A DNA stretch of 64,000 bases. Origin: Sipunculus nudus. Its lineage: Eukaryota > Annelida > Sipuncula > Golfingiida > Sipunculidae. The notes beneath the pieces are model-generated. The model was not told the DNA's origin, did no database searches, and saw only the letters and a program-made list of their open reading frames with translations. The translations under genes were made by a program, and so were the position numbers. Below, piece after piece: positions 1-12,397 of the stretch (position 1 is the first letter of the stretch; every line of letters starts with the position of its first letter). The DNA lies in NCBI GenBank assembly GCA_026874595.1, contig CM049307.1:45319678-45383677 (forward strand), read 5' to 3'.

Positions 1-14
1 AACAATAAATATAC

Positions 15-3000
15 CTGATCCACTGGGGAGAACTGTACACACCAGATCCCACGCTTGTGTCCTCTGAACACACCCAGCAAACACAGGTCAGAGGAACTCC
101 ACAGCTGAAAGATGAATGTGGGACAAATTAAGGTACACGTTTGATTTAATAAAATTTACAATGGTATATTCAGACAGTAAATATATATAAACTTTCAAGG
201 AAGTTCACGTACACTTACATTTTCAAAATAGTAATACATAAAGACTGAAGGAACTGCAGCGCTTGATAAAGTACAGGAAGAGTATGGATTAAAGCCTGTT
301 TCAGGCATTCTTCTGTGACATTTTGCAAGCATTTTAATCATGTCTATCTAAACTGCTTTGACTTTTCACTTGAAATTTGAAAAGATTAAACAAGACACTT
401 TATATGTTGCTCTATAAAATATTTATCTGTATAATAATTAGTTAATTTTTTTCAATTATTTCAGGCCATGGTAAAATGGGTATGGTATGTCAAAATTCAT
501 TACTAAAACTTAGACATAACTAAAACATTAGCAGTTATTTAAATATATAATATACTTTGATAATTATAAACATACCATTGAATATATAATATTTATCCTA
601 ATTGTAATGCATAATATGAAATGGTTCAAACCCTGGAAGTAGAATACACAAATTGATACAATGTAAATACCTTTACGATGCTTTGCAGTAATAATATTAA
701 CTTTACCTTTGCTGTTTTATCCTGGGATCCAGTAGCTATAAATTTATCATTTGGTGCTATCACAATACTGTTGATATCCTTGTCATGGGCCTTCTCTGTC
801 ACCTTGGCATGTAAGGTCGTGACCCCGTCCTTGACCTCAGGGTCAGAGGGCAGAGGCCAGCACTTGATAGTACAATCCTGGCTGCCAGTAGCCACAAAAG
901 AATGCTTCAGTCTGCAATTAATGACATAAAACAACATAAATTTGATTTTGTTTTTTTTTAAAAAGAATAGATTTTCCTATCTTTAAAATGTGTCACCACA
1001 TTTCTTATATCAAGGGCCAATTTATGATTTTATAATTCAGCTTTTATGATTTAAAACATCATTAGATAAATAAATAAAAATTACAATACCTGACTTACCT
1101 TGGGAAAGCAACAGCTGAAACAGCGTGGGTGTGGCCATGTCCAGCTGCTACTTGATTGACAGTTCCTGTGTCATCCATGTGCCAGACCAATACATTACTG
1201 TCCTGTAATATAAATTATATAAATCATAGTCTGGCTATATGCTTTTTCAATTTGTTTTAATTCAAAGATAAATTTTCAACAATTATAGAAAAAATTATAA
1301 CATCTTAAATAAGTGAAGCAAGGGAGTAATAGCAAACTAATTCCAATCAAAGATGAGTTAGACAATGGATTACCCATACCATGCATAGGAATGTTGGGGT
1401 TATAGAATGCTCTGTCTCTTGTGTTGTTTTATTTTTTTAACTTTTTTATATGGACACTAAGAAATGAGTTTTATACTAGCTTACTGGCTTCTGGATCATA
1501 ACTACAAAATGGTATTTAGATGAACATAATTTAAGGAATATTAAGCTACTGATGCTACTACAAGGGAATGTCATGCAGTTACCAGGAAAGTCCTTTCTAC
1601 ATGCTTTTCTTAAAATGAAATCACTGACTATGAAAAGTGCATACTTTGCCCATAAAGAACAAATTTTATACTGTTTAAGGCTGGCAGAATTTTTTTTTTT
1701 TGCTTAAATAAAACACCATAGAGCTTAACACTTAAAAACAGTTGTTTCTACAAGCAAATAAAGGTAACATCCTTTTTTGCTAGTACTATATATATATTTA
1801 AATGCAAACAGTTATACCTTTTTGTACAATTTTATGTCAGAGCATGTTACTAATGAAAGCACATGACCTATGTTTTAAGAACACTGATATATTTATTTTT
1901 CACATTTCTTATATTTGGTGGGAATATAACAAGAGTGTAATGACTAAATTAACATCATCAACATTACCTTTGCTCCACTAACAAGCCAGTGACCATCTTT
2001 AGATACATCCAGGGCCAGAATAAGATCTGTATGGCCGTGCAGTATCTGACAACTCCATGATGCAACGTCAAACACCTTCAGCAGAGAACTGTTGGTTGCC
2101 ACGGCAATGTGGCTGTCATCAGGTCCCATAAACTTAACATCTATTACTTCATCATTATAACCTACAAACTGTGAGAAAAAGCTTGGTTAAATCATGTATG
2201 CCAATGTAATTTTAACAACAAAATAACACCAATGAAACATGCCATGTAACATATTACATTCATCATAAAGGTTTCTTGAATGCATACAAAAAATAATTAT
2301 TAAATTCAGTCAGGTATTTAAAAAAAGGTCATTAAAAATGATAACTGCATAATTTTCTTTTGATTCTTTTGTTCATTCTACACCTATCAAAGGCAATTCT
2401 TTTTATGGTATGTGATACTTAATGAATCATTAACTACAAAGCATCAATGAAAAGATAAAATGATCTTATAAAACTATTTTACATACTGATCTTTTACTGA
2501 TTTTTATCATCCCTTTGGAGAGAATCACTGAATATATTGACCAAACATGATTCTTTTAAAAGGCAGTTTTCTGTTTTGTTATTTACAACATGCCCCATTG
2601 TCTCTTAAATAATATAAATGTTTCACTAAGTTGATAAAAACTTTGCCAGAAAAAGAAATTAATAGAACTCACTGGCTACTTCTTTAATATGTGCATGTAA
2701 CTTCTGATGAGGCAGACTTTTTTTATACTGTAAGGCAAAGCTGTTAAAATGATGAATATGTCTTGATGCTATAGATGATGCTGAAAGTTGATTGGTATAA
2801 AATTCAAGATGAGAGTCTGGCTTATTAAACACTTACCTGTTTTTCTAATGACAAGTCTTGTAGTTTGTGAAGTAGGATGTTATGTTCATGTGTCACCGTG
2901 ACAACTGTATCTCTGCTCTTACAATAGAATGCCGAAGTGATGCTGTGCTGACCCTGCTGTACCTGTAATTGTGCACCCTCCCCACTGTCTGACTTTGTCT

Positions 3001-6000
3001 GACTGAACACACACTGGGCTGTCACTGTGTCCCACACCTTGAGTACTCCTGCAGAATTCCATGTTTACATTTTACATTCCTATTACACTAAACTAACCTA
3101 AATTTAATACTACAATATCAGTTCCATTTCCCATTATAAATTATAGATTTAAAAAAATGCAACCGAAAAGGACAGTTTGCTGACAAGATGGCAGTTTCCT
3201 AAACTTTAAAAAAATATCCTGCAAATAATAATACTGTATGCTCTTTTATATGTAGAATACAAGGCTTGATTAATATTTAAATGTTATTGAGGACTTTAAC
3301 AATACAGCTGAACAAATCAAGATCCTGAATTAACAGTTAACCATTCCTTATCTTTATATATAAACTGCTCATGGAAGAGGTAACTAAGAGGTCACTTACT
3401 CATACTTCTATTTGTGTTTTGCCATATGGTAAGAACTTCAAACAAGACACCACTAACACATAGGACTTTTTCCTTAAGAACTGTACACTGATTACTGCTT
3501 TTACATAGGCAAATGTTATGCATGAAATACACAAGCTTTTGAAACCGACTACAGGTTTTGCAGGGGAAATCTGTTTCTCCCTACTGTTCCCTATGTGAGC
3601 ACACTATAAATTACATATATCAGCACTGAAGAATTAGTCCTGTACCTTTGCTGCCAGCAGTGATGAAGTACTGGTGACTGGAGTCAGTGACGCCGAGCTG
3701 GGGTAGATCACTGTCTGGAGGGAGGAGAATCAGGGCCTCCACAGACTGAAACACACAAAACAACTTGTGTAACATATCTCTGTAACTGCATAAGGCTGGT
3801 GTAATAAAATATATACAATGGATTTTTTCTGCACTGCCACACCTGCTCACAGGTAGATGGCGCCGTCTGATAAAGACCACTGACAAAACTATCATAACAG
3901 TGCATAAGAATATGCATAGTATGAATGAGTGCTATCATTTTAAAGATTTATAAATAAAAATGTCTTTTTAATCTCCTTTCTTATTATGTAGTTAGGTGGA
4001 ACACATAACTAGTAGCTTCAAACAATATGGAACAGCTAAATGCCAGTCTCAGAGCACTTAAAAGTTGAAAAAGTATGGCCGGCAGGCTGTTGTGAGATCC
4101 TTGCTGGTCAAACCTCGTTTAGATAACTACCTAAGAAATTTGACCACTTTATCAATGTCCCTCTGGTGGTCGCAATAACAAGGTTTTACTGAATTATTGA
4201 CAGGTCTTGAAGTAAATATCAATGGTACAGACCATTCACTTAAGATTAAAGGAAGCACATAATAACATCACAAGTTACCTCATACACAGGTAGTGTCTTC
4301 TCTTTTTGATGACTCTTGGTGTTCCATACAGTGATCACATTATCACGCCCTGCACTACAATAATATAAAGATAATGACTGTTAAAGTGAATGATAATATA
4401 ATTCATACAAATTTACATCCACTGGCAAATTTTAAATATAAAATTTACCTCAGGAGCAAATTAAAATATCTTGTATTCTTGATCATACATAAAATAACAT
4501 GTATTTGAGCAAAAAAAAAGGAAAATTATAATTCAGTAATACAACAAATATAACTTAAAGCTGTTCTTAAGGTACCTACAGTATTCATAAATGTCTACAT
4601 ATTTACATCCTTTTGCATTCCATTTAAGGGTCACCACTTTTGTAGTTAACACAAAAGTACATCCTACAACACTTTACTTGAACACGTGTTGAATAAAGTA
4701 AATCATCATATTTTAAGTTATGAGTAAGTTATATTGCAAAAAAAGGTATGTGAGCCAGTGTTTCACTGGTCTGTGGAACCTGAAACTGATTTCAAAACCT
4801 ATCCCCATATCTTTTGAGACAATTCCATCAACCTTAAAATTATAAATTTCTGCTTTGTTTTGTTAGCTCTGATAATGTACCTGAATAATGTGCTGGCATC
4901 AGACGTGAACTGCAGGCTAGTGACAGCACTAAAGTGGCTCTCCAGCACTGCTATACATGTGCTGGTCTTCAGATCCCAGACCCGGATACTGTAGTCCTCC
5001 CCAGCAGAGTACAGGTGTAACAGTGACATGTCAGGATGGAACTCTACAGCACTGTCATGGAAAAACAAATCTTATCTGATATTACTACTAGACTGTTAGA
5101 CTTGTGATAACTTTAAAAAAAGTAAAATTTGTTTATTTCAAAGTACAAATCCACAAATCTTAGCTAAATAGAATTGATGACCAAGTTATTATGTAGATAA
5201 CCAAGCACCTGCCAGCATTTGAACCTGAGTGAAGACAAAAGTGCCTATCAACACTTATGATATAATTGCCTATATTACTAAACCCAGTGCATCCAATTTG
5301 TAAATAATGTTTTGTTACTAACAACTTAAGTAACTACTAAATATGAGTGTAGTACAGACATTAAACAGTTGTAATACACAGCTGCAACTTGTTAATCATT
5401 AGAGATATGAACATGAGGCATAGTCACTTATAGAACACCATTTCTTGGATTATTTACAATGCTCTTGATAAATCATTCAGAACCAGACAAACCTCAAATT
5501 CTATAAGAACACTGACAGATATCAATTTACCTGATGATACCCTGATGACCCCGCAGGTTATGGGTACAATACTGTCTGATCACATCCCAAACCTTAATAG
5601 TGGAGTCACTGCCACCTGTAGCCAAGAGGGTGGAGGTCGGGTCAAAGGTCATGCTGGTCACAGGTCCTGTGTGGATGGCCTGAAATCAAGTGGAGTGTAA
5701 TACATTAAAATATACATATAAACATATATATGCAAAAACATTATCCCTAGCTATCCCTGCAACTGGTATTAATTCAACCTTGACCTTATTCCCAAGGTCA
5801 AACACTCCATAGCCTAACCCTGATTTTCATTCAGTTACGGGCTTCCTGTGACTGCTATTGCATGCATCAAGTTTCAATTACTTTGTAAATGTAACATTTC
5901 ATCATAAGTTTGTGATTAATACTTTCTGATTTGTACATATTTACATGTGTATGATGTATTTTACGGTACCTTCCATGTACGAGTGACTGTGTTCTCTCTC

Positions 6001-9000
6001 CAGGCCCACTGTTTCAGCAATAAACTCTGTCCTGCAACCACCAATATCTGTGAAAAAAATATATTAAACTAGAAATGTGATCAGAGAGCACAGACCTCTG
6101 CTAAGGCATGTTTATTAAACCTTTGTCATTCCTGAGAACACTTTAATCGAAATAATTGAAAAACACCCTTGCACATCATGGTTGCTGCCCTCGACTATAA
6201 ACACAACGAACAACCACCATGACCCCAATGCTGTACATTGATTTACTGACACATGATTAAGGTAAGGGTACTTGGTTTATAATATGGAAACAATAATGAT
6301 ACTAATCTCCACTTTTTCACTTTGTCTTTCTGTCCCAATATGTACAGAAAATACTAGTGCTAATCTGCTAGAGTTTTCTATCACTGATAGAGACAACCAA
6401 TTCAGTTCTTGGTAAGAAGGGTGCACTGTTACAGTACAGAACTTTACCAGAGATCTTGGCCTAGGAATGCATACCAAAGAGGAAGGGAATCCACTGTCTT
6501 GCAGTCATAAACTGGATATTTAATTAATTAATGAACCACTCTCAGGATTAAGTTAATAGTAAATATAGCTTGCAATATGAATAGGCTATACTAACCTTAT
6601 CATCTGGGCTCAAACAAAAGCATGTCACCTCATCATCATCCTGAAAAAAAAAGAAATAAATATTATCTCATATTAAATAATGGTTTGGCAGACTTTTGCC
6701 TTACACACTTATATTATATCCAATTGTATAATTCACAAAATTATAGGTGTCTTGGTGACAATTACTCTGTAAAATTTACAGGGCCATCTACCAGAACAAC
6801 TGTGTTGTCAAAGATGATACAGAAGAAAAAGGAAAAACAACATAGTTTTACACCTAAAAAGTATGGAATAGTGTAAAAAATAGTCTTTCCTTTAAGAGGT
6901 ATATAACTATTAATACTAAACAAGTAAATAACTAGATGTGGTCGGACAATGGTCCTCAGAGGGCCCTGCGTTTCTGCAAGTGCTGGACTAGTTTACATAT
7001 GGGTGAAATATTAAGTAAAATTTGAAAAATATGACAAACAGAAACAGGTTTATATCTATATGCATGAGGGAAAAAGTCCTACTGAATCAAATGATATTAA
7101 AGAAGATATGTCTGAAATAATGTGTGCAATAGGAAATCACCGAATGTAATCTGTTAGCCATATTTGATTCTGAGCCAGTCAGTAATTCAACAAGTCTGAA
7201 GCCCTCATAGGCACCAATGATCCCTGTGAAATTGGGAAAGCTGCAGTAGGTTGTTGTTAAGTTATTGTGTGCGAAAGAAAATCAGCAATCGGGCTGTGGC
7301 AGCCATATTGGAATTCCAACAGGTCTGTAATTCAACAGGTCTGGATCCCTTATAGGTACCAATCATCCCTGTGAATTTGGGAAAGCGGTAGGTTGTTGTT
7401 GAGTTATCGCGCGCAAAAGAAAATCAGCGGTTGGGCTGTGGGGGCCATATTAGAATTCAGACAAGTCTGTTATTGGATAGGTCTGGAGCCCTCATAGGTA
7501 CCAATCAACCCTGTGAATTTAAGAAAGCTGCAGTATGTTGTTGTTGAGTTATCAACGAAAGAAAATTAGCGATTGGGCTGTGGCAGCCATATTGGAATTC
7601 CGACATGTCTGTAATTTGAAGGGTCTTGAGCCCTCATAGGTACCAATCAACCCTGTGAATTTGGGAAAGCTGCAGTATTTTGTTATTGAGTTATCAACGA
7701 AAGAAAATCAGCATTTGGGCTGTGGCGGCCATATTGGAATTCCAACAAGTCTATAATTTGAAGGGTCTGGAGCCCTCATAGGTGCAAATCTGGTCTGTGT
7801 ATTTGGGAAAGCTGCAGTATTTTGTTATTGAGTTATCGCGCGCAAAAGAAAATCAGCATTTGGGCTGTGGCAGCCATATTGGAATTCCTACAAGTCTGTA
7901 ATTCAATAGGTCTGGAGACCTCATGGGTGCCTATCATTCCTGTGAATTTGGGAAAGCTGCAGTATGTTGTTGTTAAGTTATCGCACGTGAAATAAAATCA
8001 GCTTTTGGGCTGTGGCGGCCATATTGGAATTTCGACAAGTCTGTAATTCAATAGGTCTGGAGCCCTCATAGGTACCTATCATTCCTGTGAATTTGGGAAA
8101 GCTGCAGTGTGTTGTTGTTCAGTTATCACACACCAAAGAAAATCAGCGTTTGGGCTGTGGCAGCCATATTGGAATTCAGACAAGTCTGTAATTCGATAGG
8201 TCTGGAGCCCTTATAGATACCAATCATTCCTGTGAATTTGGGAAAGATGCAGTAAAGTTGTTGTTGAGTTATCATGCGCGAAAGAAAGTGTCACTGACGG
8301 AAGGACGGACTGACACGGTGATCACTATAGGGCACCTGCTTGTCAAGCAGGGCCCTAATAAACAAAAATTTACATTTTTTAAAGTTTTAAAACATGTATA
8401 AAGGGGCAGCACTGCAGGAGAATATGAATTGTTTTTCATTTATATTATCTCATGCAAAAACAAGTGACCACAATGCGGTCAGAAATGAGTTAATATTACC
8501 TGACCAATAGACTTCTGAAGCTGACCAGTGTCCACCTCAAGCACCTGGATGTACTGGCCACACTGACAGAAAAGCTGCTGACCATCTGATGAAATCTGAA
8601 ATGACAGGTATGTCTCAGGCTAATGACAGGCTGGCAAGGATTTTCTCATAAAATGACAGGTATGTCTGAGGCTAATGACAGGCTAGGAAGGATTTTCTCA
8701 TCACTATGACTAATATTTGTTTCTGGTGTTTTTGTCATGTATCTTTGATATATTTCTGTATACATTACATGTGTCATAAAAAAAGATATTTATTATTTGA
8801 TTATTAATTATCTACTTTGGTAATTAATAAAACATTATGGATTCCTTGTTCATATCAGGGTGCTTTTTTTTAAGTTTTGTGTGTTTTATATTCCAAATTC
8901 CTTGAAAGATGGTCATTGTATTTCTGGGAGTAATTTTGTAAACTTTTCTGTGGTAAATTCAAAATAAACTGAAAGTTAAAGAATTTACATACCTGAACCC

Positions 9001-10666
9001 TTCCTCCTGTGTAGAAAGCTTCATATTTCTTCCCCTGGGCAAAACTGTAAAAAGAGAGTATCAAGAGAGTATGCACAAGTAAAAAACAGAAGTAACTGGT
9101 CTTGATCTTTAACTAAAGACTTAAAAACCGATCACGATATATGTGTTTGATACTTATGAAATTGGAAGAGGCTGATTAGTAAACAAAAGCCTGTGTCTAT
9201 GTTATGTCACTCATGAAGACAAAGATACCTACTTTCTTCATACAGAATTTTTATAAGAATCACACGGACTGGTACCCAGCACAAATAGTTTCTTCATGAT
9301 GGCTTCATCTTTGCTGGTTATAGGTTTACACTATTAAAAGCAGTTTCAATATTATCTATTACATAAAAGAGCTAAGTCAACTTTAGGCTATAATGAACCT
9401 TACTTTTTACCTTTTCCTGATGGCATGTAATTTTTTTATTTGTAACTTTTTAGTACTTGACTAGGGAAGAAGTTTAGCCTCTAATTATGAAAATAATAGA
9501 TAAGTATGCACATGAAAATTGCAATATACTTTGTGATATTGTACCAGTGATTAGTCTGATGCAATTTGATCATAAACTAATGGATGGATCTGCTGTGAGA
9601 TGAATTCAGGAAGTGATCATAGTATTTAAATAAAAACAATTTAATTTAAGCGAGTACTTATTCTACTGATAAATAATGTCAGATATACACAAATTTTCCA
9701 GGGAAAACCTCAATAGAGTACTTATTCTACTGATAAATAATGTAAAATATACACAAATTTTCCAGAGAAAACCTCAATAGATTTCTCTCAGTGATGTTAA
9801 TTTAATCAGTTCAGTGCTTCTGACTTCATGAAAATACTGTGGTTGCCTTTTTGTTCGCGAGGGTTTTATTTTCTCGATATTCGCGAATGGGATATAATCA
9901 CGAATATGAAACCCTCGGGAATAAGCTGCCCTTTTATCGAGGATTGACAATAGGATATGATGCATCTGCAGATTCTGCACAAATGAACTAGTTATTACAC
10001 CTCTGAAAACATGGTTTGTAGATAAACAAAATAATCTGTGGGTTTTATCGCAACCTTCTCATGCAAACACTTAATGATAATGGTCAAAACATCTATTATG
10101 AGGCCAGTTATAACACAATGACTATAAAGGTAATGAATGAGGTATTGTGGGATTTATTTAATTTTATAATACCTGAATGAAGATATTACTGTACTACGAT
10201 TTCATAGATTCTAAGGAAATCGCAAAAATGAAACCCTCGCAAAAAACATTCAAAATGAAGAAATCGCAAAATTTCAGCCTCATGAATATGAAGCCAACCA
10301 CAGTATATGATGAACTATGATTGTCACAAGCCTCACCCCAGCACTGCCCCAGCATGTCACTGATGAGTGGGCAATCAGCTGCGAGCTGGCCTATAAATCC
10401 TCTCCCCTAGTTAAATAACCACTAACATGGCTTGCACCCTGCCATGGGGTACAAACCATGCAAAGGGTGCAAACCATGCAATAGTAGCACTTCAGCCCCT
10501 ATTCGTTCATGGACTTCCTAATGAGTGACTGTCAAATAACCAGCTGCATGGTGTATGGCCCATATATACTCACATTATCGCTCACGTTTACTGCAATAAT
10601 TCGGTTGCTTCAAGTACAATTATGTACGACTCATGAAACCTACCTTGCTTTCAGCTGTGTAGCCAT
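15..10666 (-). CDS. TBL3: TBL3 / UTP13, WD40 protein of the small-subunit processome (N-terminal 534 residues, 3' end off window)
   Basis: TBL3 (yeast Utp13) is a WD40 protein of the UTP-B complex in the nucleolar small-subunit processome that processes pre-18S rRNA. Exons read on the minus strand in order: 10644-10666 (ATG at 10666), 8993-9044, 8500-8595, 6596-6640, 5970-6047, 5531-5679, 4881-5051, 4279-4354, 3646-3745, 2837-3048, 1968-2168, 1099-1202, 707-911, 15-104. All have AG/GT borders and matching phases, giving 534 residues. The protein starts MATQLKASFAQGKKYEAFY. WD40 signatures are visible throughout: STIKVWDV, YSIRVWDL, NVITVWNT, VLKVWDT, LHGHTDLILALDV, GHGHTHAVSAVAF, VATGSQDCTIKCW and FRGHKRGIWCVQFSP. 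These align along the whole length with vertebrate TBL3. The family is about 800 residues, so the last WD repeats and the C-terminal UTP13 domain lie left of base 1. Very sure. Confidence 0.96.
6641..8499. repeat. TBL3 intron holding an eight-copy 143-bp satellite (array about 7140-8290)
   Basis: This 1.86-kb intron contains about eight head-to-tail units of 142-146 bp. Anchors of the type ATTGGAATTCNNAC recur near 7310, 7452, 7594, 7736, 7879, 8025 and 8172, with a degenerate first unit near 7168. Each unit also carries a GGGCTGTGG(C/G)(A/G)GCCATATT block, a CCTGTGAATTTGGGAAAGC block and TTGTTGTTGAGTTATC. The array ends in a GACGGAAGGACGGACTGAC tract and CAAGCAGGGCCCTAAT (to about 8360), while GAGGGCCCTGC near 6958 may be the other edge of a host element. 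No exon was found inside. Confidence 0.85.
8597..8701. repeat. Two-copy tandem duplication, about 53 bp unit
   Basis: The block AAATGACAGGTATGTCT, then AGGCTAATGACAGGCT and GGATTTTCTCAT, occurs twice in a row with few differences. It lies directly upstream of the 8500-8595 TBL3 exon in transcription order, so the first copy abuts the splice acceptor. Confidence 0.8.
9654..9779. repeat. Two-copy tandem duplication, about 63 bp unit
   Basis: GAGTACTTATTCTACTGATA followed by an AT-rich stretch and CCTCAATA occurs twice in immediate succession with about three differences. It lies in the first TBL3 intron, next to the transposon at 9837. Confidence 0.8.
9837..10303. mobile_element. TA-flanked MITE, 467 bp, first TBL3 intron
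   Basis: The left end CTGTGGTTGCCTTTTTG and the right end, whose complement reads CTGTGGTTGGCTTCATA, form terminal inverted repeats, and TA lies on each side (9835-9836, 10304-10305). The interior repeats modules such as GAAACCCTCG and ATCGCAAAA. No coding sequence. TA flanks suggest a Tc1/mariner-like target, but the family is not identified. Confidence 0.65.
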
Positions 10667-11948
10667 GACAACTAGGCTAAGGTAAAGAGTCAAGTTATTG
10701 TGAAATTCAGAGACTTGTTTGAATGTGATGACAGATCGGACTGCACGTTGTCAGCGAGTATCTAGTAAACTCGGCATCTTGAAATTTCGGCAAATATTAA
10801 CTCGGCCCCAGTTAAGATAAAACTCGGCTCCAGTAAAATAGGTTACAGCTCGATCTGTGCACATGCATGCAACTCGGTCTCATAAATTAAATATATAGTG
10901 AGTAATAATTCTGTTGACCAATCAATATGTCTAAAATGTAGGCCTAATGATTATTACATATTGCTGGCACATGTATGATAATGATAATTAAAACCATTCA
11001 TGAACATTTATAACATATTTTCAGTAATAAAAAAAAATTGTCATTGTTATTACACGTAAGGTGTACGTGTTTTAGCTCTCAACCATATGTTAGATTAACA
11101 ATTTGGGGAGTGGGGGGGGGGGGGGCGGGGGTCTGGGGGTGGAATCTCTTTATGAACTGTTTCTAAAGATTGTGCTATATATATTATATAAATTTTAGGG
11201 ATTGTGAATAGCTATTACAACATGAAAAGTTTTCATACATAACATGGTACGTACGTGGATTTGAATACAATGTGGATGCGTGTTGGGAGAGGGGAGGTGG
11301 GCAGCTGTAGATTTGTTTTCAAGTCCAGAACAATTGGTGCAATACAATTTCAATCAAATTACAGCACAGAGAGTATTAGTAGTTTAAATAAAAGTTTATA
11401 TAGTTATTTAGGTTTTCTTAGATACTACCATTAAATATGATCTATAGGCCTAAAGGCCGTGTAGACTGGGCCAGTCTTTTCGGAAAAAGCAAATCTATTT
11501 AAAAAATGTGAACACGTCCAAGCGTCTGACCGAAGGAGGAGGAAGCATTTTAGGACAGGACATAAAAAAAAAACAGTAGGCCCCTATACCGATCCACAGG
11601 GATGCATGGTCCAGTTAAAGGCCTTACATATTTACTATTGTCAAACTAATCCCTTAATATTAGACCATTCCTTTAAGTTTGATAAAACTTTTGGAAAAAT
11701 ATACTTTTCAGAGATTTATGTGAAATTATAAGGAGACTTAATTAATAAACGAAGTTCACATAGTGTTTTTATTAAAAAAAAAACAAATGTTTAAATAAAC
11801 TTAGAAACAGGGAGGTTTAGTTATATATTTTTCACTTACAAAGTAGTATAGAATTCCTTTATTTAGCCCTTGTTTTTAAGTATGTTTGCTTCAATCAAAA
11901 TACGTAAAAGGGACAGTTTGTTATGGTCATTTTGAAAAACGTGATATG

Positions 11949-11989
11949 AAGTGGCGTCAATTTTTCTTCAAGGGTGGGGGGGATGACTT

Positions 11990-12055
<66 letters not shown>

Positions 12056-12397
12056 TATACCTTTCTCAGCGTCTCTGAGTGGCATTCCAACTATATATAT
12101 ATATATATATACATATATACATATATATATATATAATTATTATAAATATATACTTAATCATATTTCAAATAATTATAATGTTTACAAAATAAGTTATTTT
12201 GTGAATTCTAAGCAAGGTTTAGATGTAACATTTTTTAGTAAATAGATCCAAAGTCCTTAATTCTATTTAATATATTCATTTGCAATATTATTATATTATT
12301 TCTGAAAAATGGGGGGGGGGATGATTACATTGACCATCCCCCTTGCCAAAAAGTGGGGGGTATATATACCGCCATCCCACCTATATTGACGCCCCTG
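11949..12397. mobile_element. hAT-like nonautonomous element with 8-bp target-site duplication
   Basis: The left end AAGTGGCGTCAAT and the right end ATTGACGCCCCTG (complement CAGGGGCGTCAAT) are inverted repeats with a CAG(G) start typical of hAT elements. Both sides carry the same 8 bp, GTGATATG (11941-11948 and 12398-12405), the hAT target length. Inside are two long TA microsatellites (about 11991-12050 and 12091-12135) and GGGGGGGATGA modules near each end. No transposase. Confidence 0.75.

Noticed and set aside
7140-8290. CRISPR-like array
   Set aside because: Units are 143-bp direct tandem repeats without spacers, in a eukaryotic intron.
11886-12245. 119-codon frame with YIYIYI repeats
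   Set aside because: Translation of a TA microsatellite inside a hAT-like MITE; no coding evidence.
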